Assembly: GCA_017936245.1 (NCBI GenBank)
Contig: JAGBFY010000028.1
Location: forward strand, 1 to 11,853
From: Kiritimatiellia bacterium
GTDB taxonomy: Bacteria > Verrucomicrobiota > Kiritimatiellia > RFP12 > UBA1067
Direction: 5' to 3'
DNA length: 11,853 nucleotides
The stretch's first letter is position 1; every line of letters starts with the position of its first letter. A program made the position numbers and the translations under genes. Of this stretch, positions 1 to 5,601 are shown piece by piece. The notes beneath the pieces are model-generated. The model searched no databases and was not told where the DNA came from. It was given only the letters and a program-made list of their open reading frames with translations.

Positions 1-18
1 ACGCATCATATATCAACT

Positions 19-894
19 GTGGATCTATTGAAAATAATCGGTTTGATCATTGTCATGGGTGTGGTCATCTTTGATGTTTTCTCGATCAGGTCCCAAAACA
101 AGGTGCTGCGCGAGACGATAGAGACGCAGAAGGTGGAAATGGAGCGCAAACTCAGCTCTGTCACAGCGAAAAGGGATTATTATGAGCGGACGTTGAGGAA
201 CGCGGAACAGGCTGCGTCAGGTGTTAGGTCCAGAGTTCAGGAAAAGGAAGCGAGACAGGCAGAAAGAATCATGAAAATGGAAGAGGGGTACAGAAAGGAC
301 CTGGAAGAGCGAAGGAATCAAGCGGATAGGATGAGGACAACGTTTGAGAATAAGATGCGGGAGATGAGGGAGAGTTTCATCCGTGAGAGGGAGCGTTTGC
401 AAGCAGAGTTGCGGTCAGTGAGGGAGTTGTACGCACTCGCACAGGAAAATAGCCGTCAGAACAGTTCAAAGGAAGATGAGAATGGCGGAAACGAGAACAT
501 CCAAAACTCGCCCAAACGAACCATTACAGAATTGAAAAGCCAGATTAAAGCAAATCAGGATGAAATCAATCATCTACGTGTGTCTAATCCCGGATTCATA
601 CTTGTCGATAGCGCAAAACAGGCACGGATCCTTGAAACGAGATTCCGTCCAAGCGGATTGGGTAAGTATTGTGCCAAGGATCAGATTACGTATGTACGGA
701 GTCAATTTCGCTGCACCGCGTGCAAATGGGAAGGTTCAGAATCTGGTGGGCCGTGCTGCGATGTGTCGCGTAAGCGGAGTTTTAACCTGTGGAGGAAAGC
801 GATGCATGATGCCCAAAAAACGGCGGAAATCAATGCAAGGATCGATGAGCTGTTGAAAGAGAATGAGGATTTGAAGAAGGCAATGTATAGGTGA
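19..894 (+). CDS. Membrane-anchored coiled-coil protein with C-terminal cysteine cluster, function unknown
   Basis: No family is recognised. As read from a GTG at 19 the protein has 291 residues. Residues 3-22 form one hydrophobic segment (KIIGLIIVMGVVIFDVF), so it is probably an inner-membrane anchor or uncleaved signal. Residues about 27-150 are rich in Glu, Arg, Lys and Gln with heptad-like spacing, as expected of a long coiled coil. A second helical stretch follows near 165-185. A small domain near 215-250 carries Cys218, Cys232, Cys235 (CTAC), Cys246 and Cys247, which could bind zinc or form disulfides. The last 35 residues are again charged helix. The reading frame is open to the left edge and no ribosome-binding site is visible, so the true start may lie outside the window. 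The gene sits 65 bp upstream of another cysteine-rich protein with no terminator between them, so a shared operon and a shared envelope role are plausible. The CDS is real with good confidence; its role is unknown. Confidence 0.75.
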   Translation: MDLLKIIGLIIVMGVVIFDVFSIRSQNKVLRETIETQKVEMERKLSSVTAKRDYYERTLRNAEQAASGVRSRVQEKEARQAERIMKMEEGYRKDLEERRNQADRMRTTFENKMREMRESFIRERERLQAELRSVRELYALAQENSRQNSSKEDENGGNENIQNSPKRTITELKSQIKANQDEINHLRVSNPGFILVDSAKQARILETRFRPSGLGKYCAKDQITYVRSQFRCTACKWEGSESGGPCCDVSRKRSFNLWRKAMHDAQKTAEINARIDELLKENEDLKKAMYR

Positions 895-959
895 AATAAG
901 ACGCGTGTGAGTTGAAAGAAACGCACGTGCAATTCGAGATAAAAACAAAAGGAAAAATA

Positions 960-2588
960 ATGAAATACGTGAAGATTGTTCTATGCGTGCTGTTCATGTT
1001 GTGCGCGGTTTCGGCGGCCCAGAAATCAACGGCAAAGAAGACGAGCTTCTCTGAATCTGAGTTGCGGACTCTTGCCAAAGCAGCTCCAGATGTCAAGATT
1101 GCAGGACAGTTGTATTCAGTCGCACTGGCGACATCCAACGATGTAGACCGACAGCAGGAGTACCTAAAGACATCGGCGGCGGGACTTATTGCATGTGGTG
1201 AAATGGACGTATACAAGAAACATATAAAAGGCAAGTTGCAAAATGCCGCAGAGTTTGAGGATATGTTGAAGGGTGACTGTGAAAAATGCTCCGGGCAGGG
1301 TGCGAGAAATCACCGTTGCTATACGTGTAGCGGAAATGGGAAGTGTTCGAGGTGTAAAGGCTCTGGCCAGACCGTGTCAGTTGGTTTTGATAACAATAAT
1401 GAATCAAAGACTTGTCGAAAGTGCAACGGAAGCGGACACTGCCAGAAATGCAGCGGTGCAGGATCGACAAATAAAAAGTGCTTGGCGTGCGCCGGAACAG
1501 GCAGGACGTTTAGCAAAACAGTTGCCACTATGGTCTTCCGTGATTCATGCAACACAATTGCGGATGGTGTAGATATTGCCGCAACATCGAATAAGGCAGA
1601 TGTCAACTCCAATGGGAAAGTTGATTTCGCACAACAACATACAGCGCAGAATGTGGATAGAGAATTGTCGCAACGCCGTTCAAGACGAGGACATAAAGGA
1701 GAAAGATCAGTGCGAGAAAGGGTGGCATTACCGGCTTCTTCAGGCTGTGAAATTGACAATGAGCTGCTTGTGAAGCTAAAAGACTTTAAGAAACAACATC
1801 GATATAGATTAGAGGATGTCGTTTCTGTTGGGAAGGCTGTACTCTCAACATCTAAAGTGACATCCAGAGTTATATCTGGCACTCCGTTCTATTATAATAG
1901 TCCAGGCAACAACATCGAATTTAGGAAGGAGGTGCGTACCATTGTGAAGAGTGCGCAAACGCTACTGTCGGATGTAGAGGCAAACGAAGTGGAAATATTA
2001 AGGGGAGAATTCAATCCCGACGGTTATGTCGAGTATTGGCATGAAGACACAACTGAAATTCGTAAGTGTCGGTTGTTTGATGAAATTTGGGAAAAAGCTC
2101 TGTACTCGCCTCATGTACAGCGTGACGCCAACAACAATCCGTTGGGCAGGGTTTTGCTCACGAAGGCACCCGACAATATGGTCTTTGTTGTGGATGACGT
2201 TTCTCTTGTCGAGTTGAAAGGAGGAGGAAAAGTATACTGTGTTGAGTTAACCGCATTGGTCTTTGGAGAGGAGAATCGCACACTCGAAATTGTGTGGAAT
2301 GGGCGCGAATATCAAACAAAGCGATATGTCGAACTGGCTAAAAAAGCAGGAGTACTTGCGGGCGGTACGGTGAGACTGCTTGTGCCAACTTCGCATAGAG
2401 ACGTTGAGAAATGGAAAAAAGGAGATACGGTAATCTCAAAGGGATGGTTGAGCGAATGGAATATTATTAATGCTGTACGAACATATGGTAATGGGGGAAA
2501 AGAGGAGTATCGCAAGATCGAAATGTCTGGCGAAATGTTTCGCTCATTTCGAGATTTTACTGAAATGAATTCCAATATCTCTCTATAA
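960..2588 (+). CDS. Exported protein with six DnaJ-type CxxCxGxG zinc-binding motifs
   Basis: The protein has 542 residues from ATG 960. This start is preferred over an upstream in-frame TTG (912) because AAGGA lies 6 bp before it and because it gives a clean signal peptide. Residues 1-20 are a Lys-containing n-region, the hydrophobic core IVLCVLFMLCAV, and an Ala-rich site before Gln21. Residues 107-181 hold six CxxCxGxG-type motifs in order: CEKCSGQG, CYTCSGNG, CSRCKGSG, CRKCNGSG, CQKCSGAG, CLACAGTG. This is the cysteine-rich zinc-binding signature of DnaJ/Hsp40, which normally has four. There is no J-domain (no HPD) and no recognisable DnaJ C-terminal domain. Residues about 235-258 are Arg-rich and probably flexible. 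The rest (about 260-542) is a mixed alpha/beta region I cannot assign. In DnaJ this zinc region binds unfolded substrates in the cytoplasm; here the signal peptide implies an envelope location. A redox or chaperone-like scaffold is possible but unproven. Confidence 0.85.
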   Translation: MKYVKIVLCVLFMLCAVSAAQKSTAKKTSFSESELRTLAKAAPDVKIAGQLYSVALATSNDVDRQQEYLKTSAAGLIACGEMDVYKKHIKGKLQNAAEFEDMLKGDCEKCSGQGARNHRCYTCSGNGKCSRCKGSGQTVSVGFDNNNESKTCRKCNGSGHCQKCSGAGSTNKKCLACAGTGRTFSKTVATMVFRDSCNTIADGVDIAATSNKADVNSNGKVDFAQQHTAQNVDRELSQRRSRRGHKGERSVRERVALPASSGCEIDNELLVKLKDFKKQHRYRLEDVVSVGKAVLSTSKVTSRVISGTPFYYNSPGNNIEFRKEVRTIVKSAQTLLSDVEANEVEILRGEFNPDGYVEYWHEDTTEIRKCRLFDEIWEKALYSPHVQRDANNNPLGRVLLTKAPDNMVFVVDDVSLVELKGGGKVYCVELTALVFGEENRTLEIVWNGREYQTKRYVELAKKAGVLAGGTVRLLVPTSHRDVEKWKKGDTVISKGWLSEWNIINAVRTYGNGGKEEYRKIEMSGEMFRSFRDFTEMNSNISL

Positions 2589-2603
2589 ATTGTTTTTTGG
2601 AGT

Positions 2604-2765
2604 ATGAGGAAGCTAAAAAGGAAACGAAAAATAACAATTCAAATTTTGACTTCAGTTACCATGTTCGCCTGTGCGAACATGGCGGGACACAGCGGTATTT
2701 TTTTCAGCCGATATCGCGGGACTAAGAAAGGTCAGGCGCTTGGTGTCGTTGAATTGATGGGGTAA
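2604..2765 (+). CDS. Marginal small ORF (53 codons), possible lipoprotein-like peptide or gene remnant
   Basis: An ATG at 2604 opens 53 codons to TAA at 2763-2765. The N-terminus is strongly basic (MRKLKRKRK), followed by a moderately hydrophobic stretch ending in MFAC. This resembles a signal peptide, with a weak lipobox-like MFAC. GGAG at 2599-2602 is only one base from the ATG, too close for a normal ribosome-binding site. A perfect hairpin (2659-2682) lies inside the frame, over the end of the hydrophobic segment. After the stop the same frame continues open to a TAA near 2910, but that part lies antisense to the DUF2185-like remnant and looks like a shadow. It could be a real small peptide, the decayed start of a longer gene, or chance. 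Confidence 0.2.
   Translation: MRKLKRKRKITIQILTSVTMFACANMAGHSGIFFSRYRGTKKGQALGVVELMG
2659..2682. repeat. Perfect 10-bp inverted repeat with 4-nt loop
   Basis: CCATGTTCGC, loop CTGT, then GCGAACATGG. All ten pairs are Watson-Crick. A run of seven T (2698-2704) follows only after a 15-bp gap, so this is not a textbook intrinsic terminator, although it may slow or end transcription of the gene that stops at 2588. It could also be an operator for a dimeric repressor. It overlaps the marginal ORF at 2604. Confidence 0.75.
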
Positions 2766-2823
2766 GGAGTTGTGAAGAACCGCGTTGCGGTGGATACGGA
2801 TATTGGCGACGATGCCGGCGGTT

Positions 2824-3039
2824 CCTTTCGAAGACAAAGGCGCATTGGGGCGGGGTTTCCAAAATGGATGCACCCGACGGAATCCGGTGTACGAGTTCGT
2901 CGGCAGATATAACTTTGGCATCTTTGCCCGAATGGGACTTCTTGTCGCAGAGAAATTGCCAGCCGCTGTCGGATGAATCGGTTGGTGGCGTCCTGAACGC
3001 GTATTTTGACGCGATAGTTCCTTTCTCCGGGCTGCTCAA
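2824..3039 (-). pseudogene. DUF2185/Imm33-like domain remnant
   Basis: Read on the minus strand, this frame gives about 72 residues containing KYAFRTPPTDSSDSGWQFLC, then an AKVISADELVHRIP segment, then ILETPPQCAFVFER. From memory this is the layout of DUF2185 (Imm33-like) proteins: a Y-x-[FY]-R-x-x-P-x-D start, the diagnostic DSGW[RQ]F[LF], a middle hydrophobic segment, and an ending like L-x-x-P-x-G-x-A-F-x-R. Members are often predicted immunity proteins or SMI1/KNR4-like neighbours. The frame has no convincing beginning: a stop lies at 3049-3051 and the only start is TTG at 3039. The usual N-terminal strand is missing, and after FER the sequence becomes a low-complexity basic tail to a stop near 2722. 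It therefore looks truncated at the 5' end and perhaps frameshifted at the 3' end. The inverted-repeat element begins 40 bp upstream of it, so an insertion may have removed its start. Confidence 0.5.
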
Positions 3040-3078
3040 GTCGAAGGCTTAGATACCCTTTACTCATCTCTGATCTTT

Positions 3079-3097
3079 CTGGAGTTTACCCATTTTT
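3079..3097 (+). repeat. Left 19-bp terminal inverted repeat
   Basis: CTGGAGTTTACCCATTTTT, the exact reverse complement of 3423-3441. Identity stops at base 20 (T against C) and does not extend outwards. Confidence 0.85.
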
Positions 3098-3234
3098 TCG
3101 GGCATGAAAATCACCACACGTCCATAAATAAAGGGTGAAGTGCCAGTTTTCGCTTTGCGATAACTGAAAAATTGCCTGTGGGTGCGCCGTATGGAGTGCC
3201 TTCGAATCAGCGGCAATTGCTCCGCTTGGCAGAG

Positions 3235-3250
3235 GCGGCGCAAGCGCCGC
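3235..3250. repeat. GC-rich hairpin containing GCGCAAGCGC copy 1
   Basis: GCGGCGC and GCGCCGC flank a central AA. As RNA this would be a 6-bp stem with a CAAG loop. It contains the first of three GCGCAAGCGC copies; the second, at 3257-3266, forms only a short GCGC stem. Confidence 0.6.
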
Positions 3251-3273
3251 AGATGTGCGCAAGCGCGCCTTAG

Positions 3274-3296
3274 AGCCGCGCATGGCGCGGCTTTTT
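3274..3296 (+). terminator. Intrinsic terminator inside the inverted-repeat element
   Basis: AGCCGCGC, loop ATG, GCGCGGCT, followed directly by TTTTT (stem 3274-3292, T-run 3292-3296). The stem is GC-rich and perfect and the T-run is immediate, so this is a good Rho-independent terminator on the plus strand. It would insulate the gene at 3489 from transcription coming from region 1, or end a short RNA started within the element. Confidence 0.7.
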
Positions 3297-3339
3297 AGTG
3301 CAATTAAAGCCTTGAAGGCGTAAATTGCTCAATTCGGTA

Positions 3340-3363
3340 GGCGCAAGCGCTTAAGCTTGCGCC
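3340..3363. repeat. 9-bp palindromic hairpin containing GCGCAAGCGC copy 3
   Basis: GGCGCAAGC, loop GCTTAA, GCTTGCGCC; all nine pairs match. It is one of the strongest of the stem-loops inside the 363-bp element. Another 6-bp hairpin, CGAATC-GGA-GATTCG, follows at 3372-3386. Confidence 0.7.
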
Positions 3364-3422
3364 GTAAAGAACGAATCGGAGATTCGGGGCAGGCACTGAA
3401 TACGAGTGGAAAGGAAGAATAG

Positions 3423-3441
3423 AAAAATGGGTAAACTCCAG
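3423..3441 (-). repeat. Right 19-bp terminal inverted repeat
   Basis: AAAAATGGGTAAACTCCAG, the exact reverse complement of the left end at 3079-3097. It ends 31 bp before the extended -10 element of the downstream gene. Confidence 0.85.
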
Positions 3442-3472
3442 TCTCATCTTTCCATCCCCACCCGCAACTTTT

Positions 3473-3481
3473 TGATATAAT
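3473..3481 (+). promoter_or_regulatory. Extended -10 promoter element for a leaderless gene
   Basis: TGATATAAT matches the extended -10 consensus (TGnTATAAT) exactly. TATAAT ends 7 bp before ATG 3489, so transcription should start at or next to the start codon. No Shine-Dalgarno sequence is present, and no clear -35 is seen at the normal distance, as is common with extended -10 promoters. The same spacing recurs before the gene at 5602. Confidence 0.7.
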
Positions 3482-3488
3482 CTGCGGC

Positions 3489-5048
3489 ATGGAAAAGGTT
3501 GCGACAGATATATATTCGTTTGCGCGGATGCGTGAGGAGGGGTTTACGTACGTCGATAAGACGGAGGAACTCTATGCCATGGCATCGGGTGATGCAGGCG
3601 CGCAGTTTTTCATGGCGCGTCCAAGGCGGTTCGGCAAATCGCTTGCCGTTTCAACGCTGAAGTGTCTTTTTGAAGGGCGTCGCGAGCTTTTCCAGGGGCT
3701 CAAGATCGAACCGAAGTGGGACTGGTCGAAGAAGTGGCCTGTGCTGCATCTTGATATGGGCAGTGCGCAGACAGCCAATGTCTCGGAACTGCATAGACGT
3801 TGGCGCGCCATTCTTGCGAACGAATGCGTTCGCAACGGAATCGATTTTCGTGATGATGAAAATCCGGCGACGGCTTTTGAGAATGTTATGAGGGATCTTG
3901 CCGCCAGGTCTCCAGATGGGCGCATGGTGCTTCTTGTCGACGAATACGACAAGCCGATTCTCGGACATCTGATGAAGCCGGACGTGACGGAGTTCCGCGA
4001 CGCGTTGAAGGCGTTCTACTCCGTGATCAAGACCCTTGAGGAGAAGCAGCGCTTCACATTCATCACAGGCGTAAGCAAGTTCTCGAAGGTGTCCATCTTT
4101 TCTGATCTCAACAATCTGAACGACTGGACGATGGATGCGACGACGGCCACGCTTTTCGGATATACGCATGAAGAGGTCAAGGAGCGTTTCCCCGGTCGCA
4201 TTCACGCTCTTGCCGAAGCTAATGGACTTACTGACGCCGAGGCATTTGCCAAGATAATAGAGTGGTATGACGGCTATCGCTTCCATCAGTCTGCAAAGTT
4301 TGTCATAAATCCCGTGTCACTTGGTCAGTGCTTCCAGAAAAAAGAGTTCAACGACTATTGGTCTAATACTGCGGTCCCTACGTTTCTGATAGACATACTC
4401 AGGAAGCGCCCTTTAGACTTCTCGACAGTAGGCGTCAGCGAGATGTCTCTCAATGCATACGAACCGGACAATCCGCAGATTGTCACGCTGCTTTACCAGA
4501 CCGGCTATCTGACCATCAAAGATTTTTGCCAGATCGGTGCATCTCGCATGTATGAACTGAAGTTTCCGAATCTTGAGATCGAGAATTCTTTTCTGTCATG
4601 TGTGGCCAGTGCCTATACGGGGAAAGATGATGTCGCATCGGCGAATTATGCGTTCGAGGCGGCAAAGGCTCTGTATGCTCATGATCCGCAGAAGTTTGTC
4701 AAGGCGCTCAAGTCGTTCTTTACGGACATCCCCTACGACATGACGGACCGTCAGAACGAACAGATGTGGCAGACGATCGTATATGTAGTCTTGCGCTCCA
4801 TCGGTGTGAACGTCAATGGCGAGGTGAAGACGCACGACGGAAGGATCGACATGGTTGTCGATCTTCCGAATGACATATATATCGTCGAATTCAAGCTTGA
4901 TAAGCCCGCATCCGAGGCGATGGAGCAGATTAAGGGCAAGGACTATGCAGGGAAGTATGCTCTTTCCGGAAAACGCGTGACGCTCATAGGCATATCCTTC
5001 TCCGCCGAAAAACGCACGATTGTCGAAGAACTCGTTGAAGAGCTGTAG
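3489..5048 (+). CDS. AAA-ATPase-like protein with C-terminal PD-(D/E)XK nuclease domain
   Basis: The protein has 519 residues and looks complete. Residues 1-330 match the AAA-ATPase-like family (PF09820 type). The N-terminus is IYSFARMREEGFTYVDKTEE; a Walker A-like motif RPRRFGKS has Lys50; the Walker B motif is MVLLVDEYDKP with Asp151 and Glu152. FTFITGVSKFSKVSIFSDLN is a conserved sensor-like segment. The C-terminus matches the PD-(D/E)XK nuclease-like domain usually paired with it (DUF1703): GRID with Asp454, then IVEFKL with Glu467 and Lys469, the D-ExK catalytic pattern. Both key residue sets are intact. These proteins are often present in many copies in Bacteroidota, spirochaetes, Clostridia and PVC bacteria. 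Their biological role is not settled; defence or mobile-element functions have been suggested. The gene has its own promoter and a likely leaderless start, and follows the terminator at 3274-3296, so it is probably an independent unit. Confidence 0.93.
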   Translation: MEKVATDIYSFARMREEGFTYVDKTEELYAMASGDAGAQFFMARPRRFGKSLAVSTLKCLFEGRRELFQGLKIEPKWDWSKKWPVLHLDMGSAQTANVSELHRRWRAILANECVRNGIDFRDDENPATAFENVMRDLAARSPDGRMVLLVDEYDKPILGHLMKPDVTEFRDALKAFYSVIKTLEEKQRFTFITGVSKFSKVSIFSDLNNLNDWTMDATTATLFGYTHEEVKERFPGRIHALAEANGLTDAEAFAKIIEWYDGYRFHQSAKFVINPVSLGQCFQKKEFNDYWSNTAVPTFLIDILRKRPLDFSTVGVSEMSLNAYEPDNPQIVTLLYQTGYLTIKDFCQIGASRMYELKFPNLEIENSFLSCVASAYTGKDDVASANYAFEAAKALYAHDPQKFVKALKSFFTDIPYDMTDRQNEQMWQTIVYVVLRSIGVNVNGEVKTHDGRIDMVVDLPNDIYIVEFKLDKPASEAMEQIKGKDYAGKYALSGKRVTLIGISFSAEKRTIVEELVEEL

Positions 5049-5108
5049 TCTTTCCTGCTGTTTTCTTGTGCGGATGCCCTGCCGTTGCGGAGCCAGACAA
5101 AATTGTGA

Positions 5109-5423
5109 ATGAAAGTGACGGATTTCCAGAACCGGGTATATTCGGCATTGCTTGAAGTGCCGCCCGGAAAGGTCATCACCTATGGCGCGTTGGGGCGGCG
5201 GATAGGATGTGGTTCGGCGCAGGCGGTTGGTCAGGCGTTGCGCGTCAATCCTTTTGCGCCACGTGTTCCGTGCCATAGGGTAGTGGCGGCAGACGGTTCA
5301 CTCTGCGGTTTCAACGGGAAGCGCGATGGTGAACAGATGGTGCGTAAACGCAGTCTGCTTGAATCAGAAGGTGTGGGGTTCCTTCCTGATGGCCGTGTGC
5401 TTCCCTCTGCCATCATGGCATGA
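5109..5423 (+). CDS. Short O6-alkylguanine-DNA alkyltransferase-like protein (MGMT/Ogt family)
   Basis: The protein has 104 residues and consists only of the DNA-binding/active-site domain of the MGMT family (PF01035 type); the N-terminal domain of Ogt and Ada is absent. Visible motifs are VPPGKVITYGALGRRIG (helix-turn-helix entry), AVGQALRVNP, and the active-site PCHRV with Cys55, followed by DGSLCGFNG and RKRSLLESEGV. The family transfers alkyl groups from O6-alkylguanine to the active-site cysteine. Because Cys55 is present, this is not an alkyltransferase-like (ATL) protein, where that residue is usually Trp. The arginine finger, normally Arg before AVG (human Arg128), is Gln38 here, which may weaken base flipping. 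The start is 60 bp after the AAA gene. No Shine-Dalgarno site is seen, and CAAAAT lies 5 bp before ATG, so the mRNA may be leaderless or read through from upstream. Confidence 0.9.
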   Translation: MKVTDFQNRVYSALLEVPPGKVITYGALGRRIGCGSAQAVGQALRVNPFAPRVPCHRVVAADGSLCGFNGKRDGEQMVRKRSLLESEGVGFLPDGRVLPSAIMA

Positions 5424-5601
5424 TCCTTGCGGGATGGCAACCCTGAAAAGAGTGGAGTGCAATGGGGATGGATTCCTGGGAAAGGATTATTTGCGATCGT
5501 TTTTGGGTGTTATTGTCGGTTATCCGCTAGTTTTTATTTCCGCTATAAATTGTCCTTTAGGCTAGGTTGCTTTTGAGAGGTTGATATGTATAATTCGGGG
5601 C
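5424..5601 (+). promoter_or_regulatory. Intergenic region with promoter for the glycan operon
   Basis: These 178 bp separate the alkyltransferase gene from the SIS operon and contain no supportable gene. TATAAT at 5589-5594 lies exactly 7 bp before ATG 5602. A weak -35 candidate, TTGCTT, lies at 5567-5572 (16-bp spacer). TATAAAT at 5544-5550 could be a second, more distal -10. No Shine-Dalgarno sequence precedes ATG 5602. No operator palindrome or riboswitch fold is evident by eye. Confidence 0.6.

Larger units (their letters stand above)
3079..3441. mobile_element. 363-bp element with 19-bp terminal inverted repeats, MITE-like or structured RNA locus
   Basis: The two ends are perfect 19-bp inverted copies (CTGGAGTTTACCCATTTTT at 3079-3097 and its complement at 3423-3441). 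Nothing between them encodes a recognisable protein. The interior contains stem-loops at 3235-3250, 3274-3292, 3300-3328 (two-part), 3340-3363 and 3372-3386, plus three copies of GCGCAAGCGC (3238, 3257, 3341). Size, matched ends and lack of a transposase fit a miniature inverted-repeat transposable element. The density of hairpins would also fit a structured RNA. No clean target duplication abuts both ends: CTCATCT occurs one base outside the right end (3443-3449) and again 9 bp outside the left end (3063-3069), which is only suggestive. Confidence 0.55.

Noticed and set aside
912..959. TTG start at 912 for the cysteine-rich protein
   Set aside because: It would add 16 residues ahead of an evident signal peptide; ATG 960 has a ribosome-binding-like AAGGA.
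1319..1882. 187-residue minus-strand ORF opposite the cysteine-rich gene
   Set aside because: It is antisense to the conserved CxxCxGxG region with no independent evidence.
2662..2679. Possible LexA/SOS box (TGTTC...GAACA)
   Set aside because: The half-sites are 8 bp apart; the motif I recall for Verrucomicrobia needs a 4-bp spacer. No SOS gene follows.
2785..3052. Two overlapping plus-strand ORFs (2785-2976 and 2864-3052)
   Set aside because: Neither translation resembles a protein family; the opposite strand shows the better DUF2185-like match.
3086..3283. 65-residue minus-strand ORF inside the inverted-repeat element
   Set aside because: It is composed of the hairpin sequences, has no recognisable domain and no ribosome-binding site; likely chance.
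3063..3449. CTCATCT as a target-site duplication of the element
   Set aside because: It lies one base outside the right end, but the left copy is 9 bp from the left end, so it is not a proper duplication.
3651..4286. 211-residue minus-strand ORF opposite the AAA gene
   Set aside because: It is antisense to conserved Walker motifs, with no domain or start signals of its own.
5581..5601. TTG start at 5581 for the SIS protein
   Set aside because: These bases contain the TATAAT promoter element. ATG 5602 fits the promoter spacing.
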